From Cytobacillus sp. NCCP-133 (GTDB lineage: Bacteria > Bacillota > Bacilli > Bacillales > Cytobacillaceae): 64,000 nt of DNA. Positions 26,399 to 34,231 of the stretch are shown piece after piece. Below the pieces are notes generated by a model. The model made no database searches, was not told where the DNA came from, and saw only the letters and a program-made list of their open reading frames with translations. Within the stretch, counting starts at the first letter, position 1, and each line of letters opens with the position of its first letter. Position numbers and translations under genes: made by a program. Where the stretch lies: contig NZ_BRVM01000011.1 of assembly GCF_026011715.1 (NCBI RefSeq), positions 62,001 through 126,000 of the forward strand, written 5' to 3'.

Positions 26399-27127
26399 AT
26401 GACAGCTATACAGCATATCATTAACATTTCAAAGGAAGAAAAAAGAGCAGTTCTAACGGAGATAGAGTCGAAACAAATTCTTCGGCATATAGGAATTCCC
26501 GTTCCGGATTTTCGCCTGGCAAGATCTGCTGATGAAGCCGTTGTGCAGGCAAAATATATCGGTTTTCCTTTAGTGTTAAAAATTGTTTCGCCTGACATCG
26601 TTCATAAGTCTGATGCTAAAGGGGTAATTCTTAATATCCAAGACGAGCAGCAACTGAGAAATGCTTATAATGAGATTATGATAAATGCAAATGAATATAA
26701 TTCAGATGCGAAAATAATAGGGGTATCCATTCAGCAAATGGTAAGCGGCGATAAAGAAGTTATTATAGGCATGAACCGTGATGATGTTTTTGGTCCAGTC
26801 CTATTATTTGGGGCAGGCGGAATCTTTGTTGAAGTACTTAAGGATGTAACTTTAAAAGTACTGCCTTTAGCAGAAAAGGATATCGATAACATGTTTACTG
26901 AAATTCAGGCGAACAAAATACTCAGAGGGTTTAGGGGTACTTTGCCTGCTGATTTATTAAGCTTAAAGGCCATCATAAAAAAAGTGGCAGAATTATCTAC
27001 TGACTTCCCTGAAATTTCTGAACTTGAATTAAATCCTGTGATTGTCCATGAGCAAGGGAAAGGTGCCGTTGCACTGGATGCCCGCATCATTCTGGATCAT
27101 CGAATAACGGAGGTGGCAGCCAGTTGA
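26399..27127 (+). CDS. ATP-grasp subunit of an NDP-forming acyl-CoA synthetase (AcdB-like)
   Basis: 242 residues. ATP-grasp domain of the ADP-forming acetyl-CoA synthetase beta type: IPVPDFRLARSADEAV, GFPLVLKIVSPDIVHKSDAK, then VIIGMNRDDVFGPVLLFGAGG and LELNPVIVHEQGKGAVALDA. With the next gene, whose TTG start overlaps this stop (TTGA), it forms a two-subunit enzyme. That enzyme would interconvert a carboxylate, CoA and ATP with acyl-CoA, ADP and phosphate through a phosphohistidine. Substrate unknown. Confidence 0.85.
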   Translation: MTAIQHIINISKEEKRAVLTEIESKQILRHIGIPVPDFRLARSADEAVVQAKYIGFPLVLKIVSPDIVHKSDAKGVILNIQDEQQLRNAYNEIMINANEYNSDAKIIGVSIQQMVSGDKEVIIGMNRDDVFGPVLLFGAGGIFVEVLKDVTLKVLPLAEKDIDNMFTEIQANKILRGFRGTLPADLLSLKAIIKKVAELSTDFPEISELELNPVIVHEQGKGAVALDARIILDHRITEVAAS

Positions 27128-28593
27128 GTAATTACAAGATAATTGAAAAATTGCTTAATCCTTCATCAATAGCTGTTGTAGGGGCCTCCCGCAATGTTCA
27201 AAAGCATGGAGGAAGATTGATTGAGCATTTGCTTAAACACCAATACCAGGGTGAAATTTACCCGGTAAATCCCAAAGGGGGAGAAATTCAAGGATTAACC
27301 TGCTATAAATCAATTGCAGAGATTCCCGAAACTCCGGATCTTGCCTGTCTTTTAATTGCACCGCAGCTGCTTATGGGAGCATTGAAGGATTGTGCTTTAA
27401 AAGAGATTAAGGTGGTTATGATCCATGCTTCAGGGTTTGCGGAAACTGGCAAAAGTGGAGAATTGCTGCAGAAGGAAATCATAGATTTTGCCAGGAAACA
27501 CAATATACGAATTTGCGGCCCAAATACCATTGGGATTGCAAATGTAAATAATAGGGTGTTTGCCAGCTTTAGCATGGCTATGACGAGCAAAGAAATTCCC
27601 ATGGGTGGGAGAATATCCTATATAACTCAAAGTGGAGCCATCGGCGGTGCCATGCTAAGCCAGGGGTGGGAAAAACAGATAGGAATCAATAAATGGATTA
27701 GCTCAGGTAATGAAGCTGATTTGAATGCATCCGATTATCTTGAATATGCAGTTGATGATCCGTCCACTGGCACGATTTGTATTTTCCTTGAAGGCTTGGC
27801 AGATGGAAAAACCTTTAAGTCGGCATTGGCTAAAGCAGCTAACAAAAAAAAGCCTGTCATTATTTATAAAAACGGCAGAAGCAAAATTGGACAAATGTCA
27901 GTTAAGTCCCACACCGGTGTACTTGCAGGAAATCATGAAGTATATAAAGCTGTTTTTAAACAATACGGAGCCATTAATGCAGAAGATCTGGACGATTTAT
28001 TTGATTATGCCATCGCCTTTGATTCATTCAATAAGTTGAGAAGCAGCCGAATAGGAATTATCTCTACATCCGGCGGGGCATGCACGATTGTCACTGATCA
28101 GTGCGTCAAATATGGATTAGAGGTACCTGAACTTTCAAATGCAAGTATTAAAACGTTAACAGATATTTCACCCGATTTTTCTACCCCCCAGAATCCATTT
28201 GACACAACCGCTCAAATATTAAATGATCCTGAATCATTTAAAAAGAGTTTGGAAGTTTTTATCCAGGATGAAAATATTGACGGTCTTGTACTTATGCTGA
28301 CAACGATTGGCGGGTCCATTGCTGCTAAAGTAGCGGAAGATATCATAGAGCTTTCAAAAAAGACTGAAAAACCAATGTACGTCGCCTGGACCATTGCAGA
28401 ATCATTAGCAAAGGATGGGATGGATAAACTCCGCCAGGCAAAAATCCCTTTATACCCAAGTGCCGAGAGAGCTGTAAAATCTCTGGCTGCCATTCAGCAG
28501 CATATGATTTTTTTGGAAGAGTGGGAAGAAAAAAAAGACGAATACAGCGACTTCTTTTTTCCCATTCATAAAGAGGAAATTTCAAACAGTTAA
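27124..28593 (+). CDS. CoA-binding/succinyl-CoA-ligase-like subunit of NDP-forming acyl-CoA synthetase (AcdA-like)
   Basis: 489 residues. CoA-binding Rossmann domain at the start (LLNPSSIAVVGASRNVQKHG, EIYPVNPKGG), then succinyl-CoA-ligase-like domains (CGPNTIGIANV, SYITQSGAIGGAM, then VKSHTGVLAGNHEVYKAVFK and ISTSGGACTIVTDQC). The serine/histidine-containing S-H-T-G loop is where the phosphorylated His is expected. Translationally coupled to the ATP-grasp gene, so the pair is a split acetyl-CoA-synthetase-type ligase that can activate a carboxylate or harvest ATP from an acyl-CoA. Confidence 0.85.
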   Translation: MSNYKIIEKLLNPSSIAVVGASRNVQKHGGRLIEHLLKHQYQGEIYPVNPKGGEIQGLTCYKSIAEIPETPDLACLLIAPQLLMGALKDCALKEIKVVMIHASGFAETGKSGELLQKEIIDFARKHNIRICGPNTIGIANVNNRVFASFSMAMTSKEIPMGGRISYITQSGAIGGAMLSQGWEKQIGINKWISSGNEADLNASDYLEYAVDDPSTGTICIFLEGLADGKTFKSALAKAANKKKPVIIYKNGRSKIGQMSVKSHTGVLAGNHEVYKAVFKQYGAINAEDLDDLFDYAIAFDSFNKLRSSRIGIISTSGGACTIVTDQCVKYGLEVPELSNASIKTLTDISPDFSTPQNPFDTTAQILNDPESFKKSLEVFIQDENIDGLVLMLTTIGGSIAAKVAEDIIELSKKTEKPMYVAWTIAESLAKDGMDKLRQAKIPLYPSAERAVKSLAAIQQHMIFLEEWEEKKDEYSDFFFPIHKEEISNS

Positions 28594-28605
28594 GGTCGTG
28601 AAGTT

Positions 28606-30000
28606 ATGCAGCACTTAATGCCGGTTTTAATATTAACAAGGGGAGTTATTTTATTAACATTGGCATTGTCCTATATGCTTTATTCTTTTTTCTCGCTGCC
28701 TTTGGATCTTTTTTTAGTATCTTTGGTGGTTATCGCATTTTTAATATCATTGCCATGGATGGCTGTGTTTCCAAAAGTAATGAGCGCAGCACTTCTCATT
28801 TTTGGCAATATGATCTTTTTCTTATATGGCGGAAATGTTGAATACTGGATCGCCTCCATTCTTAACAATGTCGCTTTGGTTTCATTATTTATCACAGTCC
28901 CTTTGTTATCCTACCCCTTAAAAAATGGGGGATATATAGAGTACATGGATTACTTTGTGGTGAATTTCTTGAAAAAAGATATGAAAAGGATTGCCTTTGT
29001 AACAGCGATAACCTGTATTGTCAGTTCGTTTTTAAATTTAGGTTCGCTAAGAGTTATGTATGATTTATTCTCAGTACGATTCAAGTATTTGAACAAAGTA
29101 TTTGTAAGAAGCCTTGTTCAGGGATTTTCTCTGGCAGCCTTTTGGTCACCGTATTTTGCGGGTGTGGCGATTATCCTGCACCTTGTTGGGGTTAGCTTTG
29201 TATCCTTTTTTGGATATGGCCTCGTAATGGTCATCATTTGCTACCTGACATCTGTAGTGATTAATTTAAGGTACCTATCCAAAGAGGTATCGACAAATTC
29301 AGCTCCCTATGTAGCTGTCAGTCTTGAGGAAGATGGAAGCAGGAAGCAAACAAAAAAGGTAGAGCATAAAAGAGGAATTGAATTAATTATTGCATTTATT
29401 GGTTTATTCCTGGCATTATTCTTCCTGGAAAAATGGCTTCATTATAATGTGCTTTTACTAATTTCCATACTGGCAATCTCATATTCAATCATTTGGTCTT
29501 TAGCCATAAATAAAATAAAGGAGTTTACATTCTCCTTAAAGAATTATTTTACGGAAGTTGCCCCCAATGTCCATACAGAGTCCATCATGATTATTTCAGC
29601 AACCTTTTTTTCCCAGATGGTTTTGCTGACAGAATTTCCTGCTTACTTATCATCCTTATTTTCCAGCATAAGCGAGATCTCTCTTATTCTAACGGTTATA
29701 ACCATCATCTTGACTTGTGTTATATCATCTTTTTTCATACACCAAGTGCTTCCCATCTCAATTTTTGCGACTACGCTATCTCCTGATGTCATTGGATTAA
29801 AGCCTGAACTATACGTTTTAATCCTGGTAATAAGCTGGGGGATTACTCCGCTTTTATCGCCCGTTTCTGCAGCAAACTTGCTTGCATCTGCATTGTTTAA
29901 GACAAAACCCTTTGAAATAGGGATTTGGAATATTAAATATGCCATTTCTGTCATCCTGGTATCATCCGTATCAATCTATTTAATAAATATGTTTGTTTGA
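28606..30000 (+). CDS. Polytopic membrane protein, probable transporter, family not recognised
   Basis: 464 residues with about 11-12 hydrophobic helices, a basic cytoplasmic loop near 240-260 (SRKQTKKVEHKRG), and a second half that again ends in a helix-rich domain with GITPLLSPVSAANLLASALF. The S-P-V-S-A-A-N stretch and two-halves layout recall ion-transporter (IT) superfamily carriers of organic anions, but I cannot assign a family. It begins 12 bases after the ligase gene and precedes the TAXI binding protein, so a role in moving the pathway substrate or product is plausible by position only. Confidence 0.6.
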   Translation: MQHLMPVLILTRGVILLTLALSYMLYSFFSLPLDLFLVSLVVIAFLISLPWMAVFPKVMSAALLIFGNMIFFLYGGNVEYWIASILNNVALVSLFITVPLLSYPLKNGGYIEYMDYFVVNFLKKDMKRIAFVTAITCIVSSFLNLGSLRVMYDLFSVRFKYLNKVFVRSLVQGFSLAAFWSPYFAGVAIILHLVGVSFVSFFGYGLVMVIICYLTSVVINLRYLSKEVSTNSAPYVAVSLEEDGSRKQTKKVEHKRGIELIIAFIGLFLALFFLEKWLHYNVLLLISILAISYSIIWSLAINKIKEFTFSLKNYFTEVAPNVHTESIMIISATFFSQMVLLTEFPAYLSSLFSSISEISLILTVITIILTCVISSFFIHQVLPISIFATTLSPDVIGLKPELYVLILVISWGITPLLSPVSAANLLASALFKTKPFEIGIWNIKYAISVILVSSVSIYLINMFV

Positions 30001-30024
30001 AAAGGGAAGCACCCCATAATTTTT

Positions 30025-30038
30025 GAAAGCGGTATCAA
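30025..30038. promoter_or_regulatory. CcpA cre site upstream of the TAXI binding protein
   Basis: TGAAAGCGGTATCA fits the cre consensus TGWAANCGNTNWCA at every defined position. It lies about 100 bases before the TAXI gene, between two genes of the same direction. It would repress transport and the downstream genes when a preferred sugar is present. Confidence 0.65.
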
Positions 30039-30140
30039 GGTTTCTACTACTTTAGGGAGGTGATTATAAAGAGTAATAGTCGAGCCATTTCTTTAATAAT
30101 GAATATGACACCAAACTAATAAACGAGGGGAGAAAGAGAG

Positions 30141-31169
30141 ATGAAAAAACTTTTATCGATTTTTATCATTGCATTGATGGCTTTTGCGTTAATCGGGTGC
30201 AGCTCAAGCAGTACTGGAGGCGGAGGGAATACCAATTCAAGTTCGGGTTCTGGATCAGATTCAGGATCATCTGGAAAACCGGATAACTATTCCATCATGT
30301 TTGCTACGGGAACAACTACAGGAACTTATTATCCGCTAGGAGCTATTTTCTCTGACTTTTGGAATAAGAAACTGGATTATGTTCAAGCATCCTCCCAAGC
30401 TACAAACGGAAGTGTTCAAAACCTGATTTTCATTAAGCAGGGTGAGGCTCAAGTTGCTTTAACCCCAACAGGGACTCTATATGAGGGATATAACGGAGAG
30501 GCCTCATTTGATGGCAATAAAGTTGAAAATGTACGCATTTTGGCTGGTTTATATCCAAACGTCAACCATCTGGTAGCAAGAAAAGGTGCGGGTATCGAAA
30601 CAATTGCTGATATTGCAGGGAAAAAAATCGTTCCAGGTGCGACAGGAAGTGCAACTGAAATTGAAACCCAGCGTGCAATGGAAGCTTATAACGTTGATTA
30701 TGAAGGGTTAGGCAAAGATTTCGTTGGGTTTACAGAAGCAACCGACTTAATGAGAAATAAGCAAACAGATGTGGCAATGGTTATGGCTGGGGTTCCAACA
30801 TCCGCTGTAACGGAAATGCTGGCAACAGCTAATGGCGAACTGCTTCCTTATACTCAGGAAGCTGTTGACTATCTAAAAGAGAAATACCCTTGGACAATGG
30901 AATATACGATTAAAGCAAACAGCTATGAAAACCAGCCGGAAGATGTGCTGTCAGTTGCCCAAAATAACTTCCTTGTAGCAACAGTAGATATGCCCGATGA
31001 AGTTGCATATGATCTTGTCAAGACTCTTTGGGAAGGCATGGAGGAGTTAAAAGGATCTCACGCTGTAATCGAACAGTTTGATATTGAAAAGGCATTAGAA
31101 GGAACTTCGGATATTCCAATTCATCCTGGTGCTGAAAAGTTCTACAAAGAGAAAGGTATTCTTAAGTAA
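30141..31169 (+). CDS. TAXI-family TRAP transporter solute-binding lipoprotein
   Basis: 342 residues. Lipoprotein signal peptide with the lipobox L-I-G-C (Cys about residue 20) and a Ser/Gly-rich linker, then a TAXI domain: MFATGTTTGTYYPLGAIFSD, ARKGAGIETIADIAGKKIVPG, GSATEIETQRAMEAY. It captures a carboxylate outside the membrane for a sodium-driven TRAP permease. The matching fused permease gene lies about 7 kb away at 38367, with metabolic genes between. GAGGGGAG is upstream, and a hairpin follows the stop. Confidence 0.9.
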   Translation: MKKLLSIFIIALMAFALIGCSSSSTGGGGNTNSSSGSGSDSGSSGKPDNYSIMFATGTTTGTYYPLGAIFSDFWNKKLDYVQASSQATNGSVQNLIFIKQGEAQVALTPTGTLYEGYNGEASFDGNKVENVRILAGLYPNVNHLVARKGAGIETIADIAGKKIVPGATGSATEIETQRAMEAYNVDYEGLGKDFVGFTEATDLMRNKQTDVAMVMAGVPTSAVTEMLATANGELLPYTQEAVDYLKEKYPWTMEYTIKANSYENQPEDVLSVAQNNFLVATVDMPDEVAYDLVKTLWEGMEELKGSHAVIEQFDIEKALEGTSDIPIHPGAEKFYKEKGILK

Positions 31170-31187
31170 TTTAGTATGAACACTAAA

Positions 31188-31224
31188 ATAACTCTATCGG
31201 TCGAGTCTGAATCGATAGAGTTAT
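31188..31224 (+). promoter_or_regulatory. Intercistronic hairpin after the TAXI gene
   Basis: 12-bp perfect stem ATAACTCTATCG / CGATAGAGTTAT with a 13-base loop, without a T-tract. Likely a processing or 3'-stabilising stem-loop that raises binding-protein mRNA above the downstream genes; partial termination is also possible. Confidence 0.6.
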
Positions 31225-31257
31225 ATTGTTACTTAAGCAAAAGGAGGCAGCTGCTAA

Positions 31258-32028
31258 ATGAAGACAGCCGAATTGGAAAAGTATAAAGATAAATTAATGG
31301 GTCTGATACCGCCAGAAAGAATCGTAAAAGTGGATTTTTCAAGGCCTTCCCGGGAAATTATCGAAGCTTTTATGGAATTGGATGGACTTACGCCTACAGT
31401 TTCAGATGTTCTTGATTCCATGGGCATTAAAGGGGCCATTTCAGCAAGCAGGCTTCGCCCCATTATAACAGGCAAAAAGATAGTCGGTCCTGCCGTTACC
31501 ATCCGCTATATTCCTGAAAGTAACACTCCCGATCATGGTTATTACAATATGGAACGGGCAAAGCTTGCGGACAGAGACGTATATGCCGTTGCAGAAAAGG
31601 GGGATGTAGCAGTATTCGATGCAGCTTCGCTGGGAGATGTATCAGTGATGGGAGGGCTCTCAACCCTGGTTGCAAAACAATGGGGAATGGTAGGCAATAT
31701 AGTAGATGGCGGTGTAAGAGATGTTGATACCGTTCGAAAATTGGATTATCCGGTCTGGAGTACTGGCCAAACGCCGATTACAGGAAAGTATCGTGTAGAG
31801 GCAATGGAAATCAATGGGTCCATTTCACTCGCAGGTGTCAGGGTAAATCCAGGTGATTTGGTTATTGCCGATGACAGTGGGATTGTGATAGTTCCAGGAA
31901 ACAAAGCAGAAGAAGTTTTAGAGAAGACGATTAATGCCACCAGAAGAGAAGACGAAGTAGTGAGGCTTTTTGAAAGCGGCGCATCAATTGAAGAGATAAC
32001 CAGCATTCTGCCGCCCAGCAAATGGTAA
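31258..32028 (+). CDS. RraA-family aldolase/decarboxylase
   Basis: 256 residues. RraA/HMG-aldolase fold: TPTVSDVLDSMGIKGA near the start, then GDVAVFDAASLGDVSVMGG, GMVGNIVDGGVRDVDTVRKL (G-x-x-x-D-G-x-x-R-D metal and substrate motif), VNPGDLVIADDSGIVIVP. Enzymatic members cleave 4-hydroxy-2-oxo-4-carboxy acids to pyruvate and another oxoacid, or decarboxylate oxaloacetate; others inhibit RNase E. The D-G-x-x-R-D catalytic signature and the catabolic context favour an enzyme. AGGAGG precedes the ATG. A second family member is at 48025. Confidence 0.8.
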   Translation: MKTAELEKYKDKLMGLIPPERIVKVDFSRPSREIIEAFMELDGLTPTVSDVLDSMGIKGAISASRLRPIITGKKIVGPAVTIRYIPESNTPDHGYYNMERAKLADRDVYAVAEKGDVAVFDAASLGDVSVMGGLSTLVAKQWGMVGNIVDGGVRDVDTVRKLDYPVWSTGQTPITGKYRVEAMEINGSISLAGVRVNPGDLVIADDSGIVIVPGNKAEEVLEKTINATRREDEVVRLFESGASIEEITSILPPSKW

Positions 32029-32040
32029 AGGGGGATAAAC

Positions 32041-32565
32041 ATGTCAGCGTTTCAGGATTTAGCATGTGAAGAAATAATTAAAGGGATTGAGGATACAGGT
32101 GCTGACTATTTGCTGACTTTACCGTGCAGCACGATTGGAAAGGTTATTGAACATTTTGAGAACTCCGATACAATTACTTCATTCCCGATCAGCCGGGAAG
32201 AAGATGGAGTAGGAATTGCATCAGGAATCAGCCTGGGGGGACAATTCCCAATAATGCTGATCCAGGATACTGGGATCGGGAATTCAATTCTGGCTATAAC
32301 CACGTTTGCTCTGGCCTATCATGTTCCCATGCTTATCTTAGTTACCCGCCGAGGCGGCTTCGGTGAAATTAATTCGGCTGTTAATTTGTTTTCAGAACCT
32401 CTGCCGGAAATTTTGGATGCTGCCAGAGTGAAAACATTTAAGCTTGATTATCGTGTTCCCTTAAAAGAATGGAGTACTGCCATTAAACATGGAGCCAAAT
32501 ATGCAAAGGATACGCATCGCCCGATTATTGTCATGTTTAATATTAAAGGGGGTGCAGAGCAATGA
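32041..32565 (+). CDS. TPP-dependent 2-oxoacid decarboxylase, N-terminal (alpha) subunit; sulfopyruvate/phosphonopyruvate decarboxylase type
   Basis: 174 residues. Pyrimidine-binding half of a thiamine diphosphate enzyme. The conserved activating glutamate is in PISREEDGVGIASGISLGG, and ILVTRRGGFGE is also typical of ComD and the N-half of phosphonopyruvate decarboxylase. Overlaps the next gene (ATGA), which provides the diphosphate-binding half. Such pairs decarboxylate sulfopyruvate (ComDE) or phosphonopyruvate. The substrate here is not determinable; the RraA gene 12 bases upstream suggests a pyruvate-like acid. Confidence 0.75.
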   Translation: MSAFQDLACEEIIKGIEDTGADYLLTLPCSTIGKVIEHFENSDTITSFPISREEDGVGIASGISLGGQFPIMLIQDTGIGNSILAITTFALAYHVPMLILVTRRGGFGEINSAVNLFSEPLPEILDAARVKTFKLDYRVPLKEWSTAIKHGAKYAKDTHRPIIVMFNIKGGAEQ

Positions 32566-33125
32566 TGTCAAGATTTGATGCGCTGAAAATCCTTTATAAA
32601 TATACAGAGAATATTCCTGTTATTTCATCCTGCGGGAATACCTCCAGAGAGTGGGCTAGCCTTGGGAGACGGGATAACCATTTATATATGGTGGATACGA
32701 TGGGGCTGAGTCCATCTGTTGCAATCGGTGTCAGCCTTACTTTGGAAAAGAAAGGATTTAAAAAGTGCATTGCCATTGAAGGGGATGGCGGCGTGCTTAT
32801 GAACCCCAACTCTTTGGCATCAGCGAGCTATTTGAACACGCAAAAATGGATGCTGATTGTTTTTGATAATGAATGCTTTGCATCGACCGGAGGGCAATGC
32901 TCTTTGGCCAGCCGCATTAATATAGCTAAAGTAGCAGAAGGCTTTAATTTAAGAGCGATTCAGACAGATAATGCTGAGGACTTTGAAAAGGCGGTTCAGA
33001 ATTCCATCGAAGAGGATGGACCTATTGTTATACATGTAAAAATTAATCAGGAAAATCAAAAGAATCCTTTTATAAATGACGATCCTGCTGTACTGTCCTA
33101 TAAATTTTTGAGCTTCTTAAATTAA
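32562..33125 (+). CDS. TPP-dependent 2-oxoacid decarboxylase, C-terminal (beta) subunit
   Basis: 187 residues. TPP diphosphate/Mg-binding motif GDGGVLMNPNSLASASYLN (G-D-G then N about 27 residues on, at NECFASTGGQ). ComE-like. Translationally coupled to the alpha subunit. Together they have the length of a phosphonopyruvate decarboxylase, split in two as in methanogen ComDE. Last gene of the block, followed by a hairpin. Confidence 0.75.
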   Translation: MMSRFDALKILYKYTENIPVISSCGNTSREWASLGRRDNHLYMVDTMGLSPSVAIGVSLTLEKKGFKKCIAIEGDGGVLMNPNSLASASYLNTQKWMLIVFDNECFASTGGQCSLASRINIAKVAEGFNLRAIQTDNAEDFEKAVQNSIEEDGPIVIHVKINQENQKNPFINDDPAVLSYKFLSFLN

Positions 33126-33139
33126 TAGAAAATAAAAAA

Positions 33140-33171
33140 ACTGTATAGGGAAGTAACTTTCTCTATACAGT
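33140..33171. terminator. Hairpin at the end of the first catabolic block
   Basis: ACTGTATAG / CTATACAGT 9-bp stem with a 14-base loop. A T-tract is present only for the minus strand, so termination of the rightward transcript may be partial. Confidence 0.45.
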
Positions 33172-33280
33172 CTTAACAGATTGTATTTTAATCATAAAAC
33201 ACAGGGCAGCAAATGTAAAATAGGAATTCAAAATATTTTTTCAGAAAACTTCGAAAAACATAATACAGAGGGGGATATAA

Positions 33281-34231
33281 ATGAAAGCTTTAGTCATAGA
33301 CCACATTCATGAGGAGGGTATCACCCTTTTAAAACAATATTGTGAAGTAGACATTAAACACGGTCTATTACAGAAAGAATTGGCTGCCATAGTAGGGAAT
33401 TATGATATATTGCTTGGCCGTGCAACACATTTAACAGGAAGAATTGAAAAACCATTATTGGAAAACAGGGGAAAACTAAAAGTAATAGGAATTGCATCTG
33501 TCGGACTTGATCAATTTAATCAGGAATACATAGCTTCAAAAGGGATTAAGTTAATAAATCTGCCAGGCGTCAACTCTGCATCTGTGGCAGAACATACTGT
33601 TTCTCTTCTCTTGTGTGGAATGAGGCATATCCTGCTTGCCTATCAGCAAATGAAAGAATCTATCTGGAATAAACATGGATTCACATCTGCTTTGGAACTA
33701 AACGGCAAAACAGTTGGCATTATTGGATTTGGAAATATCGGAAAAAATGTAAGTTCTATTCTGAAGAATGGTTTTAATATGAATGTACTGGCATATGATC
33801 CATACATTGATGAAAAAGAGGCCCAAGCTGGCGGAGCAAAATTAGTGTCTCTTGAAGAGCTGCTCGCACAATCAGATGTTGTAACAATCCATGCCCCCCT
33901 TACTGATGAAACTTATCATATGATAGGAAAAGAAGAAATTAAAAAGATGAAAAAGGATGCCGTATTGCTAAACGCAGGGCGAGGCGGGATTATTGATGAG
34001 GATGCATTATATAAATTTTTATGCAATAATCACTTGCGATTCGCAGGACTTGACGTTCAGGAAACAGAACCCTGCTACCATTCACCATTATTCTCCCTTG
34101 ATAACTTTATTGCAACCCCGCACATTGCTGGGCTAACCTATGACGCTTTGAGCAGGGCGGGCAAAAGAGTTGTCATTGAATGCCTTGAATATCTCAATGT
34201 CGAAGTGGATGCCATTACCCCCGGCGCCTAA
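33281..34231 (+). CDS. D-isomer-specific 2-hydroxyacid dehydrogenase
   Basis: 316 residues, phosphoglycerate-dehydrogenase-like. NAD motif GFGNIGKNVSSILKNG; catalytic residues expected at NAGRGGIIDEDAL (Arg region), the Glu of ETEPCYHSP and the His of TPHIAGLTYDA. Interconverts a 2-hydroxy acid and a 2-oxoacid. Starts a new block; its stop overlaps the ATG of the acyl-CoA ligase by one base (TAATG), so the two are coupled. GGGGG ribosome site upstream. One of two such dehydrogenases in the region. Confidence 0.85.
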   Translation: MKALVIDHIHEEGITLLKQYCEVDIKHGLLQKELAAIVGNYDILLGRATHLTGRIEKPLLENRGKLKVIGIASVGLDQFNQEYIASKGIKLINLPGVNSASVAEHTVSLLLCGMRHILLAYQQMKESIWNKHGFTSALELNGKTVGIIGFGNIGKNVSSILKNGFNMNVLAYDPYIDEKEAQAGGAKLVSLEELLAQSDVVTIHAPLTDETYHMIGKEEIKKMKKDAVLLNAGRGGIIDEDALYKFLCNNHLRFAGLDVQETEPCYHSPLFSLDNFIATPHIAGLTYDALSRAGKRVVIECLEYLNVEVDAITPGA

